Positions 1 to 13,259 of a stretch of 64,000 nucleotides of DNA are shown in pieces. This DNA is from Sinohyriopsis cumingii. Taxonomy: Eukaryota; Mollusca; Bivalvia; Unionida; Unionidae. Numbering within the stretch: the first letter of the stretch is position 1; every line of letters begins with the position of its first letter. The notes under the pieces were generated by a model. The model ran no database searches. It was not told where the DNA came from and saw nothing but the letters and a program-made list of their open reading frames with translations. The translations under genes were made by a program, and so were the position numbers. The stretch spans positions 4,966,001 to 5,030,000 of the forward strand of contig JAPYKE020000037.1 in NCBI GenBank assembly GCA_028554795.2, written 5' to 3'.

Positions 1-1461
1 GAGCATTAATGCAGAATATGAAACGTTGAGAATTAAAAAGACATTAGAAAATGAAAGCATTAAAGCATCCAATTGTTATATTCACTAAACCAGAAGAAAT
101 AAGAGAGGAAACACAATTTAAACCAGGTAAAGAACATAATTTTAAAAACGTAAAGCGTATTAAGAAGACTACATTATAGGCAATGTATTAATGTTATAAT
201 TTCCACCAGAGAAGACATGAACAGGCAGAACATACGAGTGTGAACTTGCTTCCAATCACACCTGTAAAAGTTTCTAAACCAAATACATTAGTCAACATGA
301 TGATTTGTTAGTTAGCTAAATTAACATTCTATTTTTGGTAACTGGATTCCAGATTGCATGGTCAATTTAATTTATTGTTTTTATTAGTTGCAAAAAATAT
401 TTCTGCTTGACCTAACATGTCTTTTCTTTCATTTTATGTAATTAACAAATAATAGCTTCAATATTCTTTATGTGTAGGAACTTGATATTAGGCTTTTTAT
501 TCAGGTAAACATGAACAAATAAACATGTTATTTTGGGTCAGGGTTTGGGAGTTTCCTAAGTGAATTTTACAGGTTGTTGTGTTGTAAAAAACATGGCTCA
601 TTAGATCATTCTAGAAGGTTACTTTTTATTAGGTAATGGTTTTCATAATAAAAAAATGACAATTGTGACCTGAGGTCAAATATAGAACTATATAATCTTG
701 TGATTATAAAGATATGTTCATTCGTGTTTTAACATCTAGCACTTTTAAGATGAATTATGTTGTGACCAGTGTAGGCAGAATGTTTGTTTCTGAAATTGTT
801 GAATTCAAGTGATTGTTGTCTCCTGAAATACAACAGTACACTGATAAAATTATTATATACAGATATTCACTGGAATTTATAATACACTCAAACTTCGAAT
901 TATATTTCTGTGATTCAACAAAAACCTGTTGAGATATCAGCACTCCATAAATTATCATAAGTCATGTTTACTTGTGCAAGAGAATGTTATAGTCCAAATT
1001 GTGATCACTTTTAATTTCCAGTGAACAGTCCAAACAATATGTTACCTCTCGAAAAATACGTCTGCAGACTTTCAACGGGAACAAAATAAGTATGAATGAA
1101 CACAACAGTAGGAATGAATCTCATTACTCAACATTCTCCTTATATATCTCTATGTTGCTATTGTACTTTGCAACAGACGACACGCGACAGCATGCACTCT
1201 CGATTTTACACCAAATTATTTATGTGACATCGCGCAACGAGTGTAACGCCACATAATTATTCTCGAAACATCGATATCCTATCCGTCACTGAGAATCTGT
1301 GCCATAGGCGCTATTTTACGCATTATTATAACAATTATTCTTTTCTAATGTAACTATCTATTCATATATCATATCCAATATGAGCTCTTTAACAGACCCA
1401 AATCACGTCCACAATTTATAGCAAAATATTTTCTTTACAGTATACACCCATGAATAAAAGT
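1..1461. other. Gene B intron, no other feature
   Basis: AT-rich sequence left of gene B exon 2. I searched the minus strand for a further prodomain exon and found none convincing. Confidence 0.5.
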
Positions 1462-1760
1462 TACGGTGGCCTACTAGTTATAGTGTCCGCGTTGGATGCT
1501 GTGGTCGTGAGTTTGATCCCCGGGCAAGGTATGCCAAAGACTTATAAAAATGATACTAACAGCTAACTCGCCTGGCGCTCAGAGTTAAGAGGTTAGTTAG
1601 TGTTACGAATGGTCGGCCTGATGACAGGTTAATTTGACTGGGTGGGACATCATGCTACATGTCTGATGGTTGATGCCCCAGTGCTAGATATCACTGCAAA
1701 CTGACACACTGCAGGCATCATAGTGATATGACTGAAAAATTGTTAAAACTACGTTAAAAA
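1462..1760 (+). mobile_element. tRNA-derived SINE (family 1), old copy
   Basis: Starts with a tRNA-like part holding A-box-like (ggtggcctactagttatag) and B-box-like (gagtttgatcccc) sequences, then a body with gcctggcgctcagagttaag, ggtcggcctgatgacagg, and a tail gactgaaaaattgttaaaac. It has the same layout as the copies at 26471 and 53070 but is more diverged. It is not a functional tRNA gene. Confidence 0.8.
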
Positions 1761-1841
1761 TCCTACTATAAATATATTGATTAATATATTCCAATAAATT
1801 CACCGTGGTTGCGAACGTTATCATTTAACATTTAATTATTT

Positions 1842-1845
<4 letters not shown>

Positions 1846-1919
<74 letters not shown>
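1846..1919. repeat. (TA)n microsatellite
   Basis: Uninterrupted TA run of about 74 bp just after the SINE at 1462. Confidence 0.98.
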
Positions 1920-1922
<3 letters not shown>

Positions 1923-3023
1923 TTTTAGTTGTTCTATTGTTCGTTTTCATCATCTATGAAAACAATGGGTATGACACTTTTAGGGTTCAATTCGTTCTAT
2001 AATATATTTGCTATCTGGCTAAACCGTTTCTACAGGCCTTCACACAACTTGGTATTCAGTTGTTTGTACTGTTTGTAAATTGCCTCCACAAGATAGGTAT
2101 AGTGGAGATGTGTCATATTTACGTCTTAATGGCGCAGGACAGCGAGACTCAGTGTTGTAGGCTGAGTGATTGAAAGTTAACACAGAAGCAAACATAGCTG
2201 ATTATAATAATTGTAAATATATATTGATGGTTTTGGAAGATCAAGGTAAAACATTTTTGCCCATAGAAAGTTGTCATAATGGCTTGTCGGCATTTATATA
2301 TTAGCATGCTTGATAGTGTTGTGAAAGACGAAGAGGCATTGAACCCATTCCCAGTCACATAAGGAGTCAACATCAGGTATGTATGTTGTCCACAACACTC
2401 TTCAGTGCCCAAGTGACATAACCTATCAAGTGTACCACATACAGTTCATTGCACAACATTTGTTCATAAGCTATTCACGCAACGTGTCCTTAGCAACCGG
2501 ACCAGTTGGTAATGACTAGATCATCTAAAAATTCTAAACTCTTAGTATAATGATTCTAGTATCGTCATAACTAAAGCAATGTATGGTTAATTAAAAGACA
2601 GACTTCGTTCACAAAAACTTTTGAAAGAATGCATGATCTTTTTCATATTTTTGTTTTTTGACCAAATTAGATATATACCCAGTTTATACGTTTCTAGACC
2701 TTTGCAATTTTCTCTTAAGGTAAAGATTTATCAAATAGTTTTCTTCAAGCATCTTATATGCCTTTAACTCATTATATAAATTTATTTTCGTTTCATTTCA
2801 ACATTTTCTCGAGAGAAAAAAAATATTACTCTCATAGCACAAGCCTATTGGAAATTCCAGGTGTTTCTGAAATAATAATACAGTGTCTTTAAAAAACATG
2901 CATGTAGTTCTCAACTCCCATTCGTGTGTGTGGTTAAGAATCCCATATATAAAGATAATCATCTAGACCTTCATGAAAATTAAAATAATGTATCGTGTTT
3001 ACTGCAATCAGATGAGAGCTTAC

Positions 3024-3268
3024 CTCCTTTTCCAAATTTTCTGTCTTTTCCAGACGGGTTCGGCCGTCGTTCAATTTTCGCACAATATATATGTCAGCAT
3101 TTGGATCCATTTGATGATTCCTATGCAAATTAATGGTCAGACTATGTGAATTGCGCTTGAGGCGAAAAGACAACTGGTCAGGTAGGTCAGGATCACTGAG
3201 TGTTTGCTTGTCTGTCTGGAATCTTTCAGTCACATCCTTCAGCCACACCGTTTCCGAATCGGTGGATG
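3024..3268 (-). CDS. Gene B exon 2: prodomain
   Basis: The 245-nt exon completes the Ala codon left open by exon 1 and stays open for 81 further codons, with donor GAG|GTAAGC. Lack of stops together with the propeptide-like pattern supports it. I could not find the following exon in 1-2900. Confidence 0.72.
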
Positions 3269-3430
3269 CTGGCAACATTAATGAAAGATAAGAGGTTAAC
3301 AACGGAATATTTCCAAAGATCGAATTGTCCTTATAAAAACTATTTATTTTAGCATGTCTTCAATGGTTCGTTTTTGACATGAATTTTCGGGATGAAACAA
3401 GTTAGTTTTACGGGAAAAGATTATACATAT

Positions 3431-3472
<42 letters not shown>

Positions 3473-3527
3473 CTCTTAGAAAACATGCAGAGAGACCGAC
3501 CAAAAAAATAAATATCCTATTCCTCAT
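3024..3527 (-). CDS. Gene B: start of a second M12B-type metalloprotease (signal peptide and prodomain), 3' part outside window
   Basis: Exon 1 (3473-3527) starts at an ATG and encodes MRNRIFIFLVGLSACFLR, a basic start and hydrophobic core typical of a signal peptide; donor AGAG|GTAAGT, phase 1. Exon 2 (3024-3268) follows the acceptor ttgccag and continues the frame with ASTDSETVWLKDVTERF, then LSFRLKRNSHSLTINLHRN and ADIYIVRKLNDGRTRLE, ending in phase 0 at GAG|GTAAGC. The pattern LSFRLKR...LTINLxRN...ADIYIV resembles the M12B propeptide. No protease domain is seen because the gene continues beyond position 1. The same strand as gene A and the family likeness suggest tandem paralogues about 22 kb apart (inference). 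Confidence 0.72.
3433..3467. repeat. (GA)n / (CT)n microsatellite at the gene B donor
   Basis: On the minus strand the CT run starts with the last base of the GTAAGT donor of exon 1. Confidence 0.97.
3473..3527 (-). CDS. Gene B exon 1: signal peptide
   Basis: Eighteen codons plus one base from ATG at 3525-3527 to donor GTAAGT. It has two Arg residues followed by a hydrophobic stretch. The donor runs directly into a (CT)n array. Confidence 0.7.
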
Positions 3528-3570
3528 TGTCAACTCAAAGACGATCTGCTATATATGACGGATTGGATCT

Positions 3571-3580
3571 AATATTTATA
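3571..3580 (-). promoter_or_regulatory. TATA box of gene B
   Basis: TATAAATATT on the minus strand, about 45-55 nt before the ATG at 3527. A start site near 3545 would leave a 5' UTR of about 20 nt. Only position and sequence support it. Confidence 0.45.
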
Positions 3581-3957
3581 TGTTTCCTTATTCTTATATT
3601 ATGTAAGTCAAGTCTAGTATATGCTAGCCACGTATACACTTTTTTAACCCAAACTATTGGTCAAATCTACCAAAATCATACTGTGTAACGGCACGATACT
3701 TGCAACATAACCAGAAGCTTTGACCTAATGCAATATCTTACCTTTCATGACAATATTTTAAAGGTTATCTCATACAAATCCCCATGTTCACGAGCCCGAA
3801 ATGGTAGAATGAAAGCTAACCTAGATCTTGTATCGTATTAAATGGTATCTTATGAAAATATTTATTGTGCTCACTAGGCCGAAATTGTAGACAAGGAGGC
3901 TAATATAGATAAGTATTAACATTTAATTTCAAAGCGAATGTTTGATCAAAACGAATT

Positions 3958-4083
<126 letters not shown>

Positions 4084-4199
4084 CTTTCCATGCATCTTCA
4101 ATCCATCTATTTCTCAAACATCTTATCATTCTCCCCCAAATACACGCCTATATCTACCTGTACGTTTGTCTGTTGACGGTATAGTTGTGTATGTCTGAT

Positions 4200-5660
4200 T
4201 GCTTGAAAGTAATGTTAATATTTAATGGAAAGCATGATTTACAAAAGAACAACACAGCTATGACGATCACCTTTTGCCAACATTTATATGTAGGATCAGG
4301 TAGATAATTATGTGTTAAGGCATATTATCTATCACTTTTCTATGTTAGGTTTTCCAATGATACTATATTCATTTTAATTCACTCAGAGGTAATGGAGTTT
4401 CATAACTGAACGGAATAAATAAAGGCCATTCACCAGCTACAAATAAAACTTAAAATAGTTACGAAATTGTAGAAATCTAAGAAATAACGATATACGAGGA
4501 AGTAACTTTGATACAGAGATACAGAGAGACTATATACTATGGTATTATCATTCAAACTGATACTCATCAAGTGGTACACAACAATAGTTCGAGTCCAAGG
4601 CATACGTTCAGTGGGATTCTTATATTCCAGATGCTGAGTTTCTACCTGAGTTGATACAATGACATATACATTCGTAATGTTTGATCATTGCATTTTTGCA
4701 AGGCCATAAGAAATAATTAACAAAATGATCGGAAATTGAGATTTGAGACATTAAGAAAGATATGTATCATAATAACAAGAAACATTTATATTAACTATTC
4801 TTTAAATATCCTTTAAGTACACATTCAGGCTCTGAATCAGTGCATCTTTGACACCATTTTAGTGATTAGCAGCATGATGCATAGAAGCGTTTGGAATTTC
4901 CAATCTGGTTAGTGTTTACAAAGGCAATAACGACAAGATGGATACCTTAGAGAGTACGACACTTCGATGTAAATGTAAACTTAATATTTTTTAGTTGTGT
5001 TGTTGTTTACTTCCTTCAGACATAGAGAAAACATGACAACAAGTAAATATGTCAGGATGAGCAACATCTTTCCTGTTACAAACTAACTTAAATCATGCAG
5101 TGAATTGTTTGAATGTAAAAAGCAGAATGTAGGTGAAACTGAAAGACCTTGACGCAATCTAATTAATGCAGGGGATTTTTCAGATAAGTGACTGCAGAGA
5201 CAAATAAAACATTTCCCTGCAGAAGTGGTGGGTCCATTTTCCAAATATCCATTTCCTCCACCTCGAAGAGCACACAATATAAACAAGAAACCTGTCGATA
5301 GACGATAGTGTAACTAGTTAGACCTTGTTCAGTCAACTGAAAACAAATACTATACCCATTATTGGGACAATAATAATAAAGATAAGTTCATTTATTAAAC
5401 CAATGCCGATTAATATTACGAGTGAGTGTTTTGTAGCTCAAGCAAACCGTCTGACCTTTAAAATTAAACCAAATCGTCCACTTACGCTTGTGTAATTTTT
5501 GGGAAATCCACCAAGATCACTCAGTTAAGCTGATGTAAAGTTTGGAAATCCGTGTGTTTGGGATAGCACTTGTTACTTTCAGGGAGGGTTTCATTTTCAA
5601 TAAGAGACGCTCATTCGCAGGTTTTATGTACTGTTTTCTTTTTCAATTACATTTAATACA
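4200..5660. other. Intergenic, no feature seen
   Basis: Upstream of gene B. No open frame with protein character and no repeat family recognised. Confidence 0.5.
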
Positions 5661-5662
5661 GT

Positions 5663-6211
5663 TTATATGAAGATACAAAATCTTTTAGGTATATAATGAA
5701 ATCTTTTACTAGAGGAACTCGTAACCTCGTAACATTTCTTGAAGGCGAACCTATTCTCAAACACATTTTTCACTGTGTGCCTTTGTGCATACTTACAGTT
5801 TTCCTTCATCTGTCTTGGCTGCTGATGTTGCCGAACAAAATGATTGTTATTTTCTTTATCATGTTGCCTAAATCTTTCCAATAGCACGTCTATATTTTTC
5901 TTTCTGAGCTCATCATTCACTGATAATGATGGAGAAGGAGGCGAAGGCAGAACTGTTGTCTCTGGAAAATAATACTTGTGGCGAACTAGGAAATCATTCA
6001 AAGCTAAATTGAAATCATCTTCGTCTAGACCAAGAACACCTGCAAGGAGAGAGCAGAAATAGTAACACTCATTGCGCCATCCCTCCGTGTGTACTATATC
6101 TCCACAGCAGCCGCACCACACTACAGTCTTTACTTTCAATCTGTTTCCATTAGGCCCTATGATACAAATACAGGCGCAATGTCCCATTGCGTCATTTACT
6201 TTCAACGCAAC
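5663..6211 (-). CDS. Hypothetical protein or terminal exon, unknown family
   Basis: Open frame of about 180 codons after a possible acceptor (cttgtttag at about 6212), or starting at ATG near 6189 (MGHCACICI). The N-terminal half is rich in Cys and His (GHCACICIIGP, VVWCGCCGDIVHTEGW, NECYYFC), suggestive of a small metal-binding or disulfide fold. It is followed by an acidic helix-like part (GLDEDDFNLALNDFLVRHKY) and a basic, Gln/Asn-rich, low-complexity end with PSPPSPS. ATTAAA lies about 15 nt after the stop, as for a last exon. A second acceptor-like site at 6040 (tctctccttgcag) would give a shorter exon. I do not recognise the protein. A transposon fragment is also possible. Confidence 0.4.
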   Translation of the reverse strand, partial: VALKVNDAMGHCACICIIGPNGNRLKVKTVVWCGCCGDIVHTEGWRNECYYFCSLLAGVLGLDEDDFNLALNDFLVRHKYYFPETTVLPSPPSPSLSVNDELRKKNIDVLLERFRQHDKENNNHFVRQHQQPRQMKENCKYAQRHTVKNVFENRFAFKKCYEVTSSSSKRFHYIPKRFCIFI

Positions 6212-7922
6212 CTAAACAAGATGTTCAACCCAGACAATCGTGACTATGTAAATGCATCACGCACAATCAGGAATATTATAGAGACGGTCATTCGGAAAGA
6301 AGTGTATATGAAGAGGGACAATGAAGCCTGAAGTCTGCCTTAGACTTACATCACTTGTGATCATATAATGAAACAATATAGCATGGTAGGCTATAATATC
6401 AAATTATTAAAGTTATATTAGACGTTTTGCATGAGAATACGTAGCTGTACCGACGAGCGATGTGATAATATACAATTACCTGAGCTTAGACACAGCCAGC
6501 CTGTAACAGTTTGACTAAAGAGAGACATTAATATAAGATTAAAGGATGGGGGTTAAGAATTATTCTGACAAATAAAATTGAAATTGAGAAAATCTTGAAT
6601 TCAATATGAAAGACGCTGCGCATGTCTATAAGGACATGGATCAAAATTATCATAAAATGCGTTATTGCATCCATATAGATTGCAGGAAATGCAAGCTAAT
6701 ACGAAACGTTTCAACCTACTAGTACACGTAAGCATTTTACACTAACAATAATACGAAGTAAAGATGACATAGCTATTTTAGTTATTCCAAACCAACAGTT
6801 TGCATCCATTTTCATATCTCTTGTAGATTGGCCAAGGCTGCGTCTGTATTACCTTTAATACCACTGCAATGACTTGTTTATCCACCTTATCCTATTAAAC
6901 CTTTACGAAAATATACTGTGGAAATACCAACAATCTTTAATAATATGATTATCACTGTAATTTTAACAGCAATTATTAAACCTTTTTTTAAACAATGATT
7001 ATAACATTTCACATAATGTTAATTTTCCTTAACTTTTAAATCTCGTATGTTAAATATTTTCGATAAACCAGTCTTGTAAATATGTTAAATACCCAACTAT
7101 TAAAGCCCCTTTATTGTAGCAAGTCTGCGATATATCATATAATGTAGCTTTGGTTCTTACGTCGTATAGACCACTTAGAGCATGTCTTTATTACATCCAC
7201 CGGTCAATCTAACATCTGATAACTAGTACTTTTTTAGTTTACAACATTAACAGGATTTCCGATACGTCTTGGTTCTCTTCGTATTGCTATAGAACATAAT
7301 AGTCTGATGTTTCCGAATGAAATCTTCCTAAATCGTTTGCTTCATGATTATCATTTTCATTTTGTTTTGTTTTTGATATGTTTTTAATCTTTTCTAGAAT
7401 ATCTGCTAAATCATGATTATCATAAAGTGTTACTGACTGTATGACTGCAACGATTTTTTCTAACCTTTGCAGATCTACTTTCTCTGGACGTTTTCACTGG
7501 ATTGATTCTATATAATTTCTTATCCAGCTTAGTTCAATGTACTGCAATGTTCTGTCTCGGAAGCACAAATCAAATATATTAATTTACATTTACATTGGTG
7601 TGTTTTAAAACCATTCTAAATATTTTGTGCTCTGCTCTGTATTCGTGAATTATATGTATACATGCCACTCGGGTAGTGTGAAACAATTCAGGAGGTCCAT
7701 TATCAGTAGATGTATCATTAATTATGTTCATTAGTCCATACCTCATATTCGTGTTCATCTCAAATCTCGGCAGGATCATCAATCGCGTATGATCATTAAC
7801 TTCCACACAATTGTCATTTTATGATATTTAAATGGACTAGAAATAAAATAAAATATAAATTTGGTTCTACATGAAATATAATAGCAAGCGCTGAAAAATA
7901 AAGCATTGCAGAAAAAGCATTA
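6212..7922. other. Intergenic, no feature seen
   Basis: AT-rich. One plus-strand run near 6220-6325 (NPDNRDYVNASRTIRNII) looks protein-like but is short, so it is not called. Confidence 0.4.
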
Positions 7923-8592
7923 GTAATAATAATAATAATAATAATGAGGACTTTGTATAGCGCCTAATCTTTAGAAGCTCTAAGCGCTTTACAACATTAG
8001 GCAACACCTATAAGATAAAAAACATATACTGATATGATTTCAAAAACAAACACCATGAAATAAGAAATAAGAAAAAACATGCTGAGAATATTTAAGTTAG
8101 GAAACATTACTAGGTCTTTCAGTTCGTTCTTGCAGTCGAAATAAGTGAGTTTTGAGAGCACTCTTGAATGGGATCACTGTGTCTTTGTGTCTAAGTTCAG
8201 TGGGCAATTCATTCCACGTTGCTGGGCCCTGGTATGCAAAAGAACGCTGTTCATATGACTTTGTTTCATAGTGGGAATAGTGAGTATACGATTGTCAGAA
8301 GAGGAGAGTAAGTATCTTGCTGGTGTGTACACATGGGTGCGGTCGGATAGGTATGTTGGACTAGAGTCCGACAGTGAAACGTAGCACACGGAACAAATTT
8401 TGTGTTTGATTCTGGATCGAATGGATAGCAAGTGTACAGGGTACAGAGCAGCGGGGAGGTGTGCTCTAATCGTGGTACTCTAAGTATGATCCTAGCAGCT
8501 GTGTTTTGAACTTTTTGAAGTTTCTGGAGCAGATATTGAGATGAAGCAGACATAACTGAGTTACAGTGGTCCAGTCTTGAAGGTACTCATGC
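7923..8592 (-). mobile_element. CR1/L2-like LINE, 3' fragment
   Basis: Plus-strand order is an ATA-type array, aggactttgtatagcgccta, agcgctttacaacatt, then the reverse of the reverse transcriptase C-terminal region. It matches the 3' part of the copy at 39668 until about 8592, where similarity ends, as in a 5'-truncated insertion. The frame is broken several times. Confidence 0.85.
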
Positions 8593-9649
8593 TTGTATAG
8601 CATATATAACCTACAGGGAAGTAACTAGTACACTTTAAATTGTTAACTATTAAAAAATAGACGAAAACAAATAAATAAAAACAGTGTAATACTTTTGTTT
8701 ATGAATGCTAGAACAACTAAATTATCAAAGGCATTGTCCGGCGTATTAATACTGTGAGTGACATGTCTGATAAGTACATCTATTCTAAATGGTTATTTGA
8801 ATGAAGTAAAACAAGACACCAAATGTAATTAGAGATTTCTTTGATTCAGATTAGGTTATAGCGTTATGTATTGAGTGCAAGTTTAATAACATTTGCAAGA
8901 TGTATATTGTAGAAACCAATATGCGAGGAAAGCGAAAACGTTGTTGCAGAAGGGAAGAAGAAAACCAAGCAAAATGTGAAATGAATTTTGACTAGAATAT
9001 TTATACCCGACATATTTGTCACTTGGTTATTGCAAGCAAATGCTCGCGCTTTAACTATTGTTTCTTTCACGAAATAGTTATACAGCTAATTAAGGATACA
9101 CAAATGATAACATAGATGACCAAATAATCGATAACCAATTGTTGATGCAGTTTACAGTTCTAAAAGCTTCGAAATAATGTTTATTGGTTTCTTTCTGTAA
9201 TAGCATTCTGCGTGTTTCATTTTCACTTATTTTACTATTTTCATTTACCGAGTATTTTCCTGGTGAAATTAGAATTTGTTTTCTTCTATAAGTCGGTTCA
9301 TGAAACTATTGCATTTTTAATGTTATATAATCTCTGATGCATACATTGCATTATACAAATCTAATTCTTGCTAAGGAAGTGATTAGGTTCTTTTATTCCT
9401 TGCGGTACATTTTGTTCTATAATTATTTATATGTTAGATATTCTTCTGTTCCCAATTTATGTAAATAATTCTAATTATTTTGTCTTCAAATAGTTTGCAT
9501 ATTTTTGAAACGGGATTTCAGCAACTGCTTTTGTTGAATTCTCTAATTAACTTTTGGTGTTGCATCTTTTACAATGTATTGAGTATATGTATTGTGCACT
9601 ATTTCAAATTGTGCTATTAAATATTTAATACTTAAAAGTTACAAATTGA

Positions 9650-11350
9650 TAAATAAAAAACAACGAGTCTTAGAATGAGTTCAAGTTGAAACACGTATTT
9701 ATAACACGAAGTGATGAATAACGGTGCAGCTGGCGATAAATCATAGTAAGCTATACATTGGTTTCATTGCAAATGAAATTAATGTCAGTGGAAGTAAACT
9801 GAAGAACTATCCAAGATTGTGGAGCATCCAGAAAAGCGACTTTAACAAAACAACAACGAACAACGTAGATTACACTTTCGGAAACGTTCACTAGATATTT
9901 AAAGCAAGAGCAGAAATCTTAAACAAAGAAATCAACACAACATATTAAGACCATAACTGAGATACTTCAACATATTACATCTAACGCGAATGAAATCTAC
10001 TACCTGATATGTGGGGCCCTAAGTAGCCGAGTGGTCTAAAGCGCTCACCGTTACGGATCACTGCCATCTTACCCCTGTCTGCGTGGGTTCGAGTCTCAGT
10101 TTCAGCCTATGTGGGTATCTGAGAAAGCTTGCCAGTAGCTTCTCGTGGGTCATTGGTTCTTTCTGGGGTTTCCCGGGTTCTTCCTCCACTTATAATACTG
10201 GCCGCCATATATATCCTATATTGTGCTGAAAAATGGCATTAAACCAGACAAAAAACGAAAACCTACCTGACATGTGGGGTAGATGTTGTCTTTGGTTTGC
10301 AATTGTCGTATTTATAAGCATATCCAACCAGGTCTTTTTAAAACATGTCGTTGCCAAGAAACAATCCAACAAATGAACAGGCGGTTCAAGCAAGTGATGG
10401 AAAAAAACTGCCTGCTGAAAGATTCTGAGACTGGAGAAAGAAGTTATCAAGCTCTCGAACAAGTTCCATATTTCTTTAGCAAGTAAATGGTATATGTGAA
10501 AATATATTCATTAATAATATTAAATCGAACTCTTGCAGTTGGTTACATCATGACTTAAAACATGTTTAATTTGTCAATATATTCACCAGTGAAAGCATTA
10601 TTGAATAGCAGAACTGTTTAAGCCAGGAAAATAATTATTTAGAAAACGTTTAGGTCTAAACTATTTTGTCAACACAAATTACAGAAACAGTACCAACTGC
10701 ATTAGCGATGTATCCAGCATTACATCCTGCAAAAGATGAAAAGATTTAAAGTGACAACACTTGCTACACAATTTAGAGGCAGTCGAAAGATCAGCAAAAG
10801 ATATAAGATTTTATTATGGGTATATATTGGCATCGCAACAGCTTTGGATCAAGTATTTAGAGTAGTTTCGCATTTAAGACACGAGGAAATAGCTACATCA
10901 GTTACATTACCACTAGGTTTCAGCATGGTTAATGCAGCTTTAATTGAATATGTTACTAACCTGTCTAAGAAAATCTATCATGCAATAAAGGTTTTAAATA
11001 CGACGAGATTCTAACATCTGCCGCAACTAAGTTTTATTCATATTTGTTGATAAAAACATATTGCAAATAATTAGGACTAAACAATAATAAAGTCTTATTT
11101 GTGTTATTAGATACTTTTTGTATAATCGAGTGTAAATTTGTAGGTTGGAAACAACATGTGAAAGGCCCGTGTTCCACTAATTGTGTCTCTTTCAGAAGAT
11201 TTATTTCCAGACTAATGGTATGTTATATCTTCAAATAACATGAAGATCCAATTGAAACCGAAATCAATTATCACAACTCCTGAGAGTTTCATAAGGTAGA
11301 TTACCCCAAAACAACAAAAGCTTAAGTGAACAATCTTTGTGTGTTTTGTT
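9650..11350 (+). pseudogene. Decayed AT-rich coding tract of unknown origin
   Basis: In shifting plus-strand frames there are long protein-like runs: LYIGFIANEINVSGSKLKNY (about 9750), TITEILQHITSNANEIYYLI (about 9950), RRFKQVMEKNCLLKDSETGE (about 10380) and VYIGIATALDQVFRVVSHLR (about 10830), the last within an open frame of 92 codons (10736-11014). A family-2 SINE was inserted into it. No domain is recognised. An old transposon or old viral insertion is possible, and a broken host gene is not excluded. Confidence 0.4.
10017..10262 (+). mobile_element. tRNA-derived SINE (family 2) with 17-bp target-site duplication
   Basis: The head has tRNA-like boxes (tagccgagtggtctaaagcg and gggttcgagtctc), then gggtttcccgggttcttcc, ctggccgccat and the tail ggcattaaaccagac with an A-rich end. 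Flanks ctacctgatatgtgggg (10000-10016) and ctacctgacatgtgggg (10263-10279) differ at one base. The body differs from family 1. It interrupts the coding-like tract at 9650-11350. Confidence 0.85.
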
Positions 11351-13259
11351 GTCAATGACCTTGATTTACAATTTACTCGTAATAATAGATTAACTCTGGT
11401 TTCAAAATGAATATAGCTTCTAGCATTCCAGTTCTAATAATCTTTATATTATATATTGTTATCTGAGTAACAAGCACATACCAGTTATGCAAGTTTCTAT
11501 CGAGATCTTACATGTTGGTATTAGGTAGTTGTTGATGTAGAGCAAATGGATAATTCTAAAACACATAAACCAGCTTTGTATGTAGATATTTATTTTTATT
11601 CGTTTGTCTACAAACTGTGTCTGTACCCTCCTCATACGTACCACTCCCGGGTGTTTGATGGTCAAGATATAACATACACACTATCCTCTGGTCTATAACA
11701 GTGAATACAAATTTCCTACTAAACCGGGGATTCTAACATAACATACAAAGTTCACAATATACCCGGCGTTTAATGATACAATAATACAATTATTTAAACA
11801 GCCTACCTTGTCTGATTTCACCACTCACCGGTATAACTGATGTATGCAAGAGCAGTTAATCACAGATCCTAAATCATGAAGCACAAACCTCTATGTAGCT
11901 CATAGTGCGGAGGAGTGGTTGGGAGAGAGTCGGTAATATTATTTTCTAATCTTACTTTTTTGAATAGCTGCTATTAACTCAAAATTATTCTTTTAATTAT
12001 TTATCTGGTCAGTATTTTCTTATTCCTATTTAGTGATTAAAATTAAATTAAAATATTTTGGATGAAAATGTAAAAGATTTAAATTGGTTACGCGACGTAT
12101 TGTTATTATGTATGCTTTTGTCGCTGCAGTCGCATGTGTGACCAGTGTCCTGTCTTTTCGGGCGTGAGCTTGTTCCGTTTCATCTGCATTCTACCTTTTG
12201 CACATCAAACAATACACTATATACATTATATTATGTATATCACATATAAACTGTTGCTGAGTTCTAAAATATCTGCGTGTAGTGAAGATTTGTTTAATGT
12301 CTAAATAATTTAAATAATCCGGCAATTTACAACTAGTAAGTTTACACTGATTATAACGCTGTTTGTCGAAACAACGATGCACGAATCTTCCAAAACTGTT
12401 CTTCATATTCTTATTGCCTTAGAAAAAATAATCCAAAGTGAATGTCCCAAAGGCAATTATTTTCTTGACAATCATTAAAGCTTTTCTAGCTTTGATGCAG
12501 ACCCAAAATGTATATTTAAATGAAAGAGACTATAGGCATTTCTTGATTTTGATGAGAATGCCCATCTTTCTTAATGTTTCAGGTTTCATCTTTGTCTAAG
12601 TTTGTAGATCATTTCTCGTAGTCTTAAAATCAGGCAATGATCAAGGATTGCGACAGTATTTTTCACTGTTGGACTTCCGTTGGAATGTTACTATTGGAAT
12701 TTAAGAACCTGTCTGAACATATGCCGAGGATGATAATTAGTTATGTGTGCCAATTGATGAGTGTCAGTTTGTTTGAAACATTCTTTGGTATGATGGCTAT
12801 CTCGGTATCAAAGTTAGTTCCCTTGCAGATCGTTACTTCTGAAAAGCGTACACTTTCACGACTAATTGTAGCTCTAATTGTAGTTGGTAGTTGATGGTTG
12901 GTTATCTTATAAAGTTCGGAAACTCCGTTAGTTCTTTTCGGAATGACTCCAGATAAAGATAATACTATGAAGGAACTATACACAGAAATGTTGTAGCTAT
13001 TATGCCGTAGCAATAATTTATTTTTATCTCATCCAGAAATATGATATTGTTTGCAAGGATGTTTACCATAGCTGTCTTGTTCGTTTGGAGATCATGTTTT
13101 TCTTTAAAAATTAAGTATTTATTGTCATACAAGCTGACATGTACAACAACATAGTTACCATTTGCCGTATATGTGTATGGGTGTCCTTGAGGGAAGATGT
13201 GTAAAACTATACTCTTTTTAACAAAAAATTCAAACATTTTCGCAGGGCTTTAGGATGAG
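11351..13259. other. Intergenic, no feature seen
   Basis: Only short open frames without recognisable motifs. Confidence 0.45.
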
